Assembly: GCA_030603665.1 (NCBI GenBank)
Contig: JAUVXJ010000009.1
Coordinates: forward strand, 62,001-126,000
Source: Chloroflexota bacterium
GTDB lineage: Bacteria; Chloroflexota; Anaerolineae; UBA7937; B3-Chlor
Length of the DNA stretch: 64,000 nucleotides
Direction: 5' to 3'
The position numbers and the translations under genes are program-made. Under the pieces are notes generated by a model. The model was not told the origin of the DNA. It did not search any database and saw only the letters and a program-made list of their open reading frames with translations. Positions 35,374-43,184 of this stretch are shown piece by piece. Position 1 is the stretch's first letter. Each line of letters opens with the position of its first letter.

Positions 35374-36324
35374 GTGAATGATGTTGTGCGACCCCACGGT
35401 TCTGACCCTCAGGAAGATGGGCCGAGCGGCCGTGCAGACGACTTGAGGTCTCCATCCCAGTTGGAGATTCTCTGGGCCTACATCGAGGTCACCAAGCCCG
35501 CCTCCGTGCTGCTGCTGGTCTTCACAGGTTTGGCCACCATGATCGTCGCTGCTGGCGGCCGGAGCCTTCCCCCTGAGCTCCTTTTGATCACCTTGGCTGC
35601 CCTCACCCTGGGCTGTGCAGGCGCGAACACCCTCACCTGCTACATCGACCGCGACATGGACCAGGTGATGGAGAGGACCAAAGGTCGTCCTCTGCCCAGT
35701 GGGAGAATCCAACCGCCAGAAAGGGCTCTCTACTGGGGGCTCTTTCTTACCGTGGTCTCCCTGGCCCTAGCCTGGATGATCAATCCCCTGGTCTTCGTGC
35801 TGGGACTGATCGGTTTCGCCGACAACGTTCTGGTCTACAGCCTGTTGTTGAAGCGGAGAAGTGCCTGGAATATCATTCTGGGGGGATTCAGCGGAGGGAT
35901 ACCAGTTCTATCGGCGTGGGCAGCAGTCACGGGCAGCATCGATCTCGTTGCCCTGCTGATGGCCGCGATAGTGGTACTCTGGATACCTAACCATATATGG
36001 AACCTGGCCATCTATCACGCCGATGACTACAGGAGGGCCCAGGTACCTATGCTGCCGGCGGTTGTCTCTTTGGAGAAGACCACGCGTTGCACCATGGCCA
36101 CCGTTGTTCTGATGTACCTCGTCTCGCTGGCCCTGTACTTCGTTGGCGGGTTCGGTCCAATCTATCTGATCACGGCTCTGGGCTTTGGGCTGTTCATGAC
36201 TGTGAGCAACTTCGTCCTGGCGTTGCGTCCCTCGCGAGACAAGGCCTGGGTGATGTTCAAGATCTCGAGCCCCTATCTGTTCGTGCTCTTCGTGGCCATG
36301 ACCCTGGACGTGTTGTTCGCGTGA
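35374..36324 (+). CDS. ctaB: Haem O synthase-like prenyltransferase (CtaB, UbiA family)
   Basis: A 316-residue protein with about nine helices. The first Asp-rich motif, NTLTCYIDRDMDQVMERT, is followed at once by KGRPLPSGRI, the combination found in protohaem IX farnesyltransferase. The second part, YSLLLKRRSAWNIILGGFSG, and PNHIWNLAIYHADDYRRAQV also match CtaB. It would attach farnesyl to haem b to make haem O. No haem-copper oxidase gene is in the window, so why it sits at the end of a cytochrome operon is unclear; another prenyl acceptor cannot be excluded. The GTG start at 35374 comes nine bases after the HdrD-like stop. A new promoter follows. Confidence 0.8.
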   Translation: MNDVVRPHGSDPQEDGPSGRADDLRSPSQLEILWAYIEVTKPASVLLLVFTGLATMIVAAGGRSLPPELLLITLAALTLGCAGANTLTCYIDRDMDQVMERTKGRPLPSGRIQPPERALYWGLFLTVVSLALAWMINPLVFVLGLIGFADNVLVYSLLLKRRSAWNIILGGFSGGIPVLSAWAAVTGSIDLVALLMAAIVVLWIPNHIWNLAIYHADDYRRAQVPMLPAVVSLEKTTRCTMATVVLMYLVSLALYFVGGFGPIYLITALGFGLFMTVSNFVLALRPSRDKAWVMFKISSPYLFVLFVAMTLDVLFA

Positions 36325-36333
36325 GCGTAAGGA

Positions 36334-36362
36334 TCGATATGGCCCATGCAGTATGGTATAAT
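36334..36362 (+). promoter_or_regulatory. Promoter of the lplA-hdr operon
   Basis: A perfect TATAAT (36357-36362) with an extended TGG just upstream, and TCGATA (36334-36339, four of six) 17 bases before it. The predicted start is about 28 bases before GTG 36397. It marks lplA as the first gene of the hdr operon rather than the last of the cytochrome operon. Confidence 0.72.
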
Positions 36363-36396
36363 TAGATAGCGTTAGTCCTATTTGCGGGGGTGATGT

Positions 36397-37434
36397 GTGC
36401 ATCTCTATGACCTGGGGAGCGTGCCCTGGACCGATTCACAACTTGTCTACCACGCGCTACCTCGTCTGGGGCGCGAGGCGTTGGTTCTGCTTTCCCCAGC
36501 CACGCCCTATGTCTGCATTGGGTATCATCAGGACCTGGAGAAGGAACTGGATGCTGAGTTCTGCCGGACGAACCAGATCCCCATCTTTCGGCGCGAGGTA
36601 GGAGGGGGAGGTGTCTATCTCGACAACGATCAGCTGTTCTACCAGTTGGTCATACACAAGGATAACCCCCTGGCCCCACACGATAAGGCTGCTTTCTATC
36701 GCAAGTTCTTGCAGCCGCCCATCGAGACCTACCGGGAGATAGGTATCCCGGCGGAGTACAAGCCGGTCAACGACATCATTACAGGGAACCGAAAGATATC
36801 GGGGAATGGGGCGGCAGAGATAGGCGAATACCTCGTCTTGGTGGGCAACCTGATCCTCGACTTCAACTACGAGATGATGACCCGCGTGCTCAGAGTGCCG
36901 GACGAGAAGTTCCGCGACAAGGTCCACAAGAGTATGCGTGAGAACCTGACCACCATCAACAGGGAGTTGGGCAGTCTACCGCCGAGGGAGTCGTTGACCG
37001 AGAGCCTGGCGCGCAACTTCGAGAAGCTGCTAGGCCCCTTGCCCAGAGCCGGCGTGGACGAGGAGCTGCGGGAGGAGGCGTCCAGGCTCGGGGCTGAGTT
37101 CTCCACCGAGGAGTGGCTCCACAGGATCGGGAGACCGACGCAGGGGCGTACTGTCAAGATCGCGGCTGGGGTGGAGGTCAAGCATCTAGTGCACAAGGCG
37201 CCGGGAGGCCTGATCAGAGGGGACGTGGAGATTGCCGATGGAGTGATCTCCTCGCTCGTGTTATCCGGCGACTTCTTCTTCTACCCGGCAGAGAAGCTCG
37301 GTGAACTCTCGGAGGCGGTGGTAGGCAAGAGGACTGCGGAAGTCGAAGAGACAATCGCGCGGTTCTATACGGATCATGGCATAGAGTCCCCCGGCGTCGA
37401 ACCGTCCGATTTTGCCAGGGTGGTGGTGGATTGA
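36397..37434 (+). CDS. lplA: Lipoate-protein ligase A
   Basis: A 345-residue ligase that activates lipoate with ATP and attaches it to a lipoyl-domain Lys. It has the core motif IPIFRREVGGGGVYLDNDQL (RRxxGGGxVxHD in the family, with Leu for His) and NRKISGNGAAEIGEYLV, which holds the catalytic Lys. The long C-terminal part (about residues 250-345) is the accessory domain needed for full ligase activity. GTG 36397 has GCGGGGG upstream. It heads the hdr operon, four bases before hdrB, and its natural substrate in this window is the GcvH-like protein at 30491. Lipoate ligases in this setting are known from sHdr-LbpA gene clusters. Confidence 0.85.
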   Translation: MHLYDLGSVPWTDSQLVYHALPRLGREALVLLSPATPYVCIGYHQDLEKELDAEFCRTNQIPIFRREVGGGGVYLDNDQLFYQLVIHKDNPLAPHDKAAFYRKFLQPPIETYREIGIPAEYKPVNDIITGNRKISGNGAAEIGEYLVLVGNLILDFNYEMMTRVLRVPDEKFRDKVHKSMRENLTTINRELGSLPPRESLTESLARNFEKLLGPLPRAGVDEELREEASRLGAEFSTEEWLHRIGRPTQGRTVKIAAGVEVKHLVHKAPGGLIRGDVEIADGVISSLVLSGDFFFYPAEKLGELSEAVVGKRTAEVEETIARFYTDHGIESPGVEPSDFARVVVD

Positions 37435-37437
37435 TCC

Positions 37438-38280
37438 GTGCAGAGGATGGCTCTGTTCCCAGGCTGTCTGGTTCTTCAGCGCATGCCTCAGTACGAGAAG
37501 GCCACCAAGCGGGTACTGACGGAACTAGACGTCCATCTGGAGAACATTCCCCATGCTGCCTGTTGCGGAGCTCCCCTGGAATCCTTCACCGACAGGTGGC
37601 TTCATCTCGCCGCCTACAATCTCGCTCTTGCCGAGAGGCTGGGGCGCGACATCTTGACGCTGTGCGGCAACTGCACCAACACGCTCTTGCGTGCCAAGGC
37701 TGCGCTGGATGAACCCTCCCTGCGATCTGAAGTGAATGAGACGCTGGATGAGATAGGTTTGCGATTCGAGGGAAGGACGACGGTCAAACACTTGGTAGAA
37801 CTGTTCACCGGGCATGTGGAAGACTTAAGGGAGAAGGTCACCGGGGAGTTGTCTGTGAGAGTGGCGGTGACGCATCCCTGCCAGGCTCTTCGCCCTCACG
37901 AGATCTCCTCTTTTGATGACCCCCTTGAGCCCCGGGCCATGCGCCGCATCGTCGAGTTGACAGGTGCGGAGGTGGTGGACTATGACGCAGAATTCGACTG
38001 CTGCGGCTCCACCCTCTACCTGGCGGACGAGGGGCTGGGATTGGAGGCTGGTCGACGAAAGCTGGCCTCTGCCGCACAGGCGGACGTGCTGGTAGACGCA
38101 TGCGGCAACTGCCAGTTGCTCCTGGAGCGATTCCGTCCAGGCATGGGGACCAGTGCTGCGACTGGCAGAATGGTGGTATTGACTCTGCCTCAAGTGCTTG
38201 GTCTGGCTATGGGTATCGATCCTGGGGAACTAGGTGTCGGGCCAGCGAGTGCTCGCGAGCTATCGCGAAGATCCTCATGA
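37438..38280 (+). CDS. hdrB: Heterodisulfide reductase subunit B
   Basis: A 280-residue protein with two CCG domains, the site of disulfide reduction in Hdr. The first has Cys10, Cys42-Cys43, and Cys76/Cys79 (LFPGCLV, HAACCGAP, LCGNCTN). The second has THPCQALRP, FDCCGSTL and ACGNCQLLL. The Cys set is complete, so both noncubane [4Fe-4S] clusters could form. In methanogens this subunit reduces CoM-S-S-CoB; bacteria without those thiols must use another disulfide or acceptor. GTG 37438 is used; ATG 37447 is possible. Its stop overlaps hdrC by ATGA, and the operon also has hdrA and mvhD. Confidence 0.9.
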   Translation: MQRMALFPGCLVLQRMPQYEKATKRVLTELDVHLENIPHAACCGAPLESFTDRWLHLAAYNLALAERLGRDILTLCGNCTNTLLRAKAALDEPSLRSEVNETLDEIGLRFEGRTTVKHLVELFTGHVEDLREKVTGELSVRVAVTHPCQALRPHEISSFDDPLEPRAMRRIVELTGAEVVDYDAEFDCCGSTLYLADEGLGLEAGRRKLASAAQADVLVDACGNCQLLLERFRPGMGTSAATGRMVVLTLPQVLGLAMGIDPGELGVGPASARELSRRSS

Positions 38281-38684
38281 GCGAGCGGGACCTAGACGCC
38301 CTACTGGAGGACTGCACACAGTGCGGCCTGTGCCGCGAAGTGTGCATCGTCGAGGCACTGGGCGCCCATTCCATCACTTCCCTGCTCTGCGGTGAAGAGC
38401 AGTACTCGAGCTGGTTGTGTTCATCTTGCTGGCGCTGCCAGGAGGTCTGCCCTCAGGGTGTGGACATCCATGCCATCATCATGGAGATGAGGCGGGAAGA
38501 GGAGCCACCGCCAGGACATGAGGCCAACCTTGTCAATGTCCTGCGATCTGGGTATGCTCTCCCCGTGGACAGCGGCGTCAATTCCTCGCGGATCCTCCAT
38601 AGCCTTGAGCCGGTGCAACTCATCCCCGCTAAGTGGCTAGAGATACTGCTGCAAGGGCGAGAGGGTGGCAAGACCAGAGGATAG
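38277..38684 (+). CDS. hdrC: Heterodisulfide reductase subunit C
   Basis: A 135-residue ferredoxin-like protein with two [4Fe-4S] sites: Cys13, 16, 19, 23 (CTQCGLCREVC) and Cys48, 51, 54, 58 (CSSCWRCQEVCPQG), the HdrC spacing. It carries electrons from HdrA to the active-site subunit HdrB. The frame is open further upstream from 38100, but that part lies inside hdrB; ATG 38277 overlaps the hdrB stop and gives the normal HdrC length. The C-terminal 60 residues (ending LLQGREGGKTRG) are helical and less conserved. Confidence 0.9.
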   Translation: MSERDLDALLEDCTQCGLCREVCIVEALGAHSITSLLCGEEQYSSWLCSSCWRCQEVCPQGVDIHAIIMEMRREEEPPPGHEANLVNVLRSGYALPVDSGVNSSRILHSLEPVQLIPAKWLEILLQGREGGKTRG

Positions 38685-38847
38685 ACTGTCTCATCTTCAG
38701 CGCCGGCTGAGGCCATGGAGCGATGCCTTGCCACAGGTTATCCTGGGGCGTGCTGGCTTCGAGCCTGAGCGTCTGGCTCAGGCGGTTCGCGAGTTGACTG
38801 AGTCGGACAGAGGGTTGGCGTCCATCAAATCGGTGCTGAGGGGGTAG
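38665..38847 (+). CDS. Small protein between hdrC and the HdrD-like gene
   Basis: An open frame of 60 codons from GTG 38665 fills the space between hdrC and the next gene, overlapping the end of hdrC by 20 bases. The product is charged and helical (RPEDRLSHLQRRLRPWSDAL, ending LASIKSVLRG), has no Cys and no membrane segment, and resembles nothing I recognise. A ribosome-site-like GAGAGG stands almost on the start. The frame's exact fit to the gap and its sensible composition favour a real gene, perhaps a small assembly or stability factor for the Hdr complex, but a chance frame remains possible. Confidence 0.45.
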   Translation: MARPEDRLSHLQRRLRPWSDALPQVILGRAGFEPERLAQAVRELTESDRGLASIKSVLRG

Positions 38848-38853
38848 GTGCTT

Positions 38854-40074
38854 ATGTCGACAGACATCTTGGATTTTGTCACTCGGAAGGTAGACACGAA
38901 GTTCGGCGAGGAGGTCACGCCCGATCTGAGCGTGCTCCGCACCTGCATCCAGTGCGGTACCTGTTCGGCGTCCTGTCCCACAGCCTATGCCATGGACTAC
39001 ACTCCCAGGCAACTGTGGAAGCTGATCCAGCTGGGGTTGAAGGATGAGGTGGTGAACAGCCGCACCTTCTGGCTGTGCACCACATGCAAGGCTTGCACGG
39101 TGCGCTGTCCGCGGGGCATTGAGCTGACGCAGACGATGCTCATGCTCAAGGAGTATGCCGTCAAGGAAGGACTCGAGGTACCCGAAGGTATCGGCATCTT
39201 GAGAGAAACGGTGACCACGAAGCACAACATCTCGGGGGACGAGAACGAGAGCCGCCTCATCTGGGCGGAGAACTTGGAGCGCAGGCCCGAGGGCATCGAG
39301 GGCAAGAAAGGGGCGCAGGTGCTCTATTTCGTGGGGTGCGTCTCCGCCTTCTACCCTCAGGCCTACAGCATACCACAGTCACTGGTGCAGATCTTGGATA
39401 GCACTGGCGCCAGCTTCACCACCATGGGGGGCCAGGAGTGGTGTTGCGGTTACCCGCTCTACGGCGCCGGTATGAAGGACGCAGTTGCTGAATTGGCCGA
39501 ACACAACGTAGAGCGGGTCCAGGAGCTGGGTCCGACGAAGCTGGTAACCACTTGTCCGTCGTGCTACTACACCTGGACACACCTCTATCCTGAGTTCGTT
39601 CAATTGCCCGATGAACTGGAGATCGTGCACGCGACAGAATACCTGGCTCAGCTGCTAGACGAGGGTGGGATCGAGCTTGGCTCAGTGGAGAGAGTCGTCA
39701 CCTACCACGACCCCTGTGATCTGGGCCGGAAGAGCGGGGTCTACGATGCCCCGCGTGCCATCCTGAAGAGCATTCCGGGGCTCGAGTTCCGAGAGATGCC
39801 CAACAGTGGGGAGAACGCTATGTGTTGTGGCGGCGGGGGTGATGTGGAGATCTCAGATCGCGAGGTGACGGGACAGGTTGGAGTGCTGCGTATGCAGCAG
39901 GTTGAGGAGACCGGAGCCTCGGCGGTGGTCTCGGCCTGTCAGCAATGCAAGCGGACTCTGCTCACCGGCGCCCGCCAGGCGAAGATCAGGATCAGGGCCA
40001 TGGACATAAGTGAACTCGTGTGGGAGTCCATGCGCAATGCCGAGAGTCAGCAAGCTGGAGACATGAAGCCATGA
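38854..40074 (+). CDS. HdrD-like iron-sulfur protein of the cytoplasmic Hdr operon
   Basis: A 406-residue protein built like the one at 34159-35364. The N-terminal [4Fe-4S] sites are CIQCGTCSASCP near residue 31 and CTTCKACTVRCPRG near 75. The first CCG domain has YFVGCVSAFYP, EWCCGYPL and TCPSCYYTW; the second has YHDPCDLGR, AMCCGGGGD and SACQQCKRT. All Cys positions are kept. ATG 38854 follows GGGGGTAGG; GTG 38848 is also open. There is no membrane partner gene next to it. Together with HdrB it gives the operon two potential disulfide-active CCG proteins. Its stop overlaps hdrA by ATGA. Confidence 0.88.
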   Translation: MSTDILDFVTRKVDTKFGEEVTPDLSVLRTCIQCGTCSASCPTAYAMDYTPRQLWKLIQLGLKDEVVNSRTFWLCTTCKACTVRCPRGIELTQTMLMLKEYAVKEGLEVPEGIGILRETVTTKHNISGDENESRLIWAENLERRPEGIEGKKGAQVLYFVGCVSAFYPQAYSIPQSLVQILDSTGASFTTMGGQEWCCGYPLYGAGMKDAVAELAEHNVERVQELGPTKLVTTCPSCYYTWTHLYPEFVQLPDELEIVHATEYLAQLLDEGGIELGSVERVVTYHDPCDLGRKSGVYDAPRAILKSIPGLEFREMPNSGENAMCCGGGGDVEISDREVTGQVGVLRMQQVEETGASAVVSACQQCKRTLLTGARQAKIRIRAMDISELVWESMRNAESQQAGDMKP

Positions 40075-42032
40075 GTGATCGACCGAGCAGGATAGGGGTT
40101 TTCGTCTGCCACTGCGGGACTAACATCGCGGGCAAGGTCGATGTAGAGGCCGTCGCCCGGTACGCGGCCGAACTGCCAGGGGTGGTCACCGCCGAGACCT
40201 ACCAGTACATGTGTTCCGATCCAGGGCAGGATCTGGTGAAGGAGCAGATAAGGGAGCTGGGCCTGAACAGAGTGGTTGTGGCGTCATGCTCCCCCCTCAT
40301 GCACGAACTCACCTTCCGACGAGCGTGCGAGGAAGCGGGACTCAATCCCTTCCACTTCCAGATGGCCAATATCCGAGAGCAGGTTTCCTGGGTGACCGAG
40401 GACCCCGAGGAGGCCACGGAGAAGGCCAAGCGTGCCGTGGCCGCGGCGGTCTCTCGCGTAGCACGACACGAGCCGCTGCACGTCAAGGAGGTGCCTGTTC
40501 TACCGGCGGCCTTGGTGGTAGGTGCTGGCATTGCCGGTATTGAGGCCGCGCTGCGTATAGCTGACTCGGGCAAGAAGGTCTATCTGGTAGAGAGGGAGCC
40601 CAGCATCGGCGGCCATATGGCGCAGTTGTACAAGACGTTTCCCACCTTGGACTGTTCAGCTTGAATACTCACACCGAAGATGGTGTCCGTGGGACAGCAT
40701 GAGAACATCGAGATTCTGAGTCACAGTGAGGTGGAGGAGGTCGCCGGTTTCGTCGGCAACTTCAAGATCAAGGTGCGCAGGAAGGCCCGGTACGTCACCG
40801 AAGACCTGTGCACTGGCTGTGGTCTCTGTCAAGAGAAGTGCCCCGCCAAGAAGATCCTCAGCGAGTTTGATGCCGGACTGGGAACGCGGACGGCGATCTA
40901 CCTGCCCTTCGCTCAGGCCATTCCGCGGATCCCAGTGATCGATAGGGACAACTGCCGGTACTTCGAGGAGGGTAAGTGCGGGATATGCGCGAAGCTATGC
41001 CCCAGGGGAGCCGTGGACTTCGAGCAGGAGGACGAGTTCGTGGAGTTGGAGGTGGGTACGATCCTGGTGACCACCGGATTCGATCTGTTCGACTGCTCTC
41101 GCGTTTCCCAGTACGGATATGGCACCTACGACAATGTGCTGAGCAGTCTGCAGCTGGAGCGCTTGTTGGATGCCAGCGGCCCGACCAGAGGCAAGATCGT
41201 GACCAGGGACGGGCGAGAGCCCGAGAGCATAGCCATCGTGCACTGCGTCGGTAGCCGCGACAAGAACTACAACCGGCACTGTTCGCGCGTCTGCTGCATG
41301 TATTCGCTCAAGCTGGCGCACCTGATCAAGGATGCGACCAACGCAGAGGTCTACGAGTTCTACATTGACATGCGTACCGGCGGGAAGGGGTACGAGGAGT
41401 TTTACGAGCGTTTGCAGGAAGAGGGAGTGATCTTCGTCCGGGGCAGGCCCGCTGAGGTGGTTCCCCACGATGGTCGGCTCGTGGTGAAGGCCGAGGATGC
41501 GAACCTGGGTCGACTGCTACAGGTTCCGGTTGACATGGTCATTCTAAGCGCTGGTCTGGAACCACGGCGCGGGGCGCAAGACGTGGCTCATGTGTTTGGG
41601 CTGAGTCGCAGCGCAGACGGCTTCTTCCTGGAGAGACATCCGAAGCTTGGGCCAGTCGAAACGGCTTCCAACGGAGTGTTCATCGCAGGAGCCTGTCAAA
41701 GCCCGAAAGATATACCCGATACCGTGGCTCAGGCGGGCGCGGCGGCGGCGGCGGCGATGGTGATGATGGACCGGGGCCGGGTGACCCTGGAGCCTTCCGT
41801 TGCGCAGGCGAACGTCAGACTCTGCTCGGGTTGCGGTGAGTGCGTGGTGGCCTGTCCGTACAGCGCACTGCAGCTGGTTGAGGGGCACGTGGAAGTAGAT
41901 GAGACGTTGTGCAAGGGCTGTGGGGTCTGTGTTGGTCACTGCCGTTCGAAGGCCATCACGCTGCTGCACTTCACCGATGAGCAGTTGCTGGCAGAGATGC
42001 AAGGAGCTCTGCGGGTGTTGGAGGTGGCTTGA
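40071..42032 (+). CDS. hdrA: Heterodisulfide reductase subunit A, selenoprotein
   Basis: HdrA carries the FAD that performs flavin-based electron bifurcation. I read 40071-42032 as one gene of 653 residues with an in-frame TGA (40662-40664) translated as selenocysteine at residue 198. The frame continues without change and reads LDCSA-(Sec)-ILTPKMVSVG, where Cys-type relatives have DCSACILTPKM; a hairpin follows (40680-40700). Other motifs are the N-terminal VCHCGTNIAGKVDVEAV, the FAD loop VVGAGIAGIEAALRIADSG with EREPSIGGHMAQLYKTFPTL, an inserted ferredoxin pair (CTGCGLCQEKCPAKK, CGICAKLCPRG), and a C-terminal pair (CSGCGECVVACPYS, CKGCGVCVGHCRS). ATG 40071 overlaps the previous stop. Ordinary gene finders will split it. 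Confidence 0.92.
40680..40700 (+). promoter_or_regulatory. Candidate bacterial SECIS hairpin in hdrA
   Basis: The stem is ATG (40680-40682) with CAT (40698-40700), one G-G mismatch, then TGTCC (40684-40688) with GGACA (40692-40696); the loop is GTG. It begins 15 bases after the TGA, and the loop G is 25 bases from it, inside the range known for bacterial SECIS elements, which want a G at the start of the loop. A smaller alternative hairpin (ACACC/GGTGT, 40671-40686) overlaps it. Confidence 0.65.
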
Positions 42033-42439
42033 TGCCCGAACCCAAGATAGTGGCCTACGCTTGTACATATTGCAGCTACCCTGGTGCTGATCTGGCGGGC
42101 ACGTTACGCATCCAGTACTCACCCCACGTGAACATCATAAGGGTGTTGTGCTCGGGGCGTGTTTCGCCGGAGTTGATCCTGCGCACCTTCCGGGAGGGCG
42201 CTGATGGAGTGCTCGTATTGGGCTGCCACTACGGCGATTGCCACTTCGTCAGCGGAAATCACCGCACTGTCAAGAGGGTGGCCGTCCTCAGGCGCATCCT
42301 GGAGTACGCTGGGATCGAGCCGGAGCGTTTGCGGCTGGAATGGGTATCAGCGTCGGAGGGCGAGCGATTCGCCCGGATAGTCGATGAGTTCACGGAGACC
42401 ATTCGGGGATTGACACCGATAGAACAAGTGCTGGCATAA
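42032..42439 (+). CDS. mvhD: MvhD/FlpD-type hydrogenase iron-sulfur subunit
   Basis: A 135-residue protein of the MvhD/FlpD family, the [2Fe-2S] adaptor that brings electrons from a hydrogenase or formate dehydrogenase to HdrA. The Cys pattern is kept (YACTYCSYPGADLAGTLR, IIRVLCSGRVSPELI, VLGCHYGDCHFVSGN). ATG 42032 shares its first base with the hdrA stop, and GGAGGTGG lies upstream. As the operon also ends near a formate dehydrogenase gene, a FlpD-like role linking HdrA to FdhA or NuoEF is likely. It is the last gene before a gap of 196 bases with no promoter recognised. Confidence 0.92.
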   Translation: MPEPKIVAYACTYCSYPGADLAGTLRIQYSPHVNIIRVLCSGRVSPELILRTFREGADGVLVLGCHYGDCHFVSGNHRTVKRVAVLRRILEYAGIEPERLRLEWVSASEGERFARIVDEFTETIRGLTPIEQVLA

Positions 42440-42635
42440 AGGGATTGGAACCCCCGGACATATCGCGCCCGCCTGCTCTGCGAACCCCACCATCCGAACG
42501 AGCCGGACGTATTACCCCTGATGTGACTCTTGGCCACACCCCATGTGACGAAGATGACGCTTCTGGGGGGCAAGCTGACGCAGGACGATCCTGACAGCCC
42601 AGCAGTCAGTGGTCCGGCCTCCAAACTAGAGGAAC

Positions 42636-43154
42636 ATGATGACAGGAGAAGAGGCGATGGGAACAGCCAACAACACTGCAGTTGATGTCTCGTTGATGGA
42701 TCAAGTCTTCGAGAAGTATCGGGAGCAACAGGGAGCCCTGATCCCCATCCTGCAAAAGGCACAGGGCATCTATGGCTACCTACCTCCAGAAATCCTGCAG
42801 CTAGTTGCTAGTCGTCTTGGTGTGGCGTTGGGCAAGGTCTACGGCGTGGCGACTTTCTACTCTCAGTTCTACCTGGAGCAAAGAGGCAAGCACATGCTCA
42901 GGCTTTGTGACGGCACGGCCTGCCACGTGAGAGGAACTACCCGCTTGATGACCGCTATTGAAGAGGAGTACGGAATACGCCCAGGCGAGACGACGGAAGA
43001 CGGAGAGCTAAGTCTGGAGGTTGTCTATTGCTTGGGCTCCTGCGCACTGGCCCCGGTTGCGGTTCTGGATGAACAAGTGATGGGACGATTGAGACCGGAG
43101 ACACTGTTACAGCAAGTGAGCAACCACATCTCAAGCCAACAAGTCATGGCATAG
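42636..43154 (+). CDS. NuoE-like NAD(P)H dehydrogenase [2Fe-2S] subunit
   Basis: A 172-residue thioredoxin-like [2Fe-2S] protein of the NuoE/HndA/HoxE family. The core is LIPILQKAQGIYGYLPPEI and GVATFYSQFYLEQRGKHMLR, followed by the four cluster Cys in CDGTACH and, about 45 residues on, YCLGSCALAP. It is the partner of the NuoF-like flavoprotein encoded 30 bases downstream and passes single electrons from its FMN. Starts are possible at 42636, 42639 and 42657; each has some ribosome-site support. The three-gene set nuoE-nuoF-fdhA matches NAD-linked (often bifurcating) formate dehydrogenases and hydrogenases rather than complex I. Confidence 0.9.
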   Translation: MMTGEEAMGTANNTAVDVSLMDQVFEKYREQQGALIPILQKAQGIYGYLPPEILQLVASRLGVALGKVYGVATFYSQFYLEQRGKHMLRLCDGTACHVRGTTRLMTAIEEEYGIRPGETTEDGELSLEVVYCLGSCALAPVAVLDEQVMGRLRPETLLQQVSNHISSQQVMA

Positions 43155-43184
43155 ATTTGAGATGGAAAGGACGGATCTGTAATC

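Noticed and set aside
38100..38276. Longer HdrC N-terminus
   Set aside because: That stretch is the C-terminal part of hdrB in another frame; ATG 38277 overlaps the hdrB stop and gives normal HdrC.
40662..40664. Stop codon splitting hdrA into two genes
   Set aside because: The second half has no ribosome site or plausible start, the frame is unchanged, and the TGA replaces a universally conserved Cys position. Selenocysteine explains it better than a nonsense mutation.
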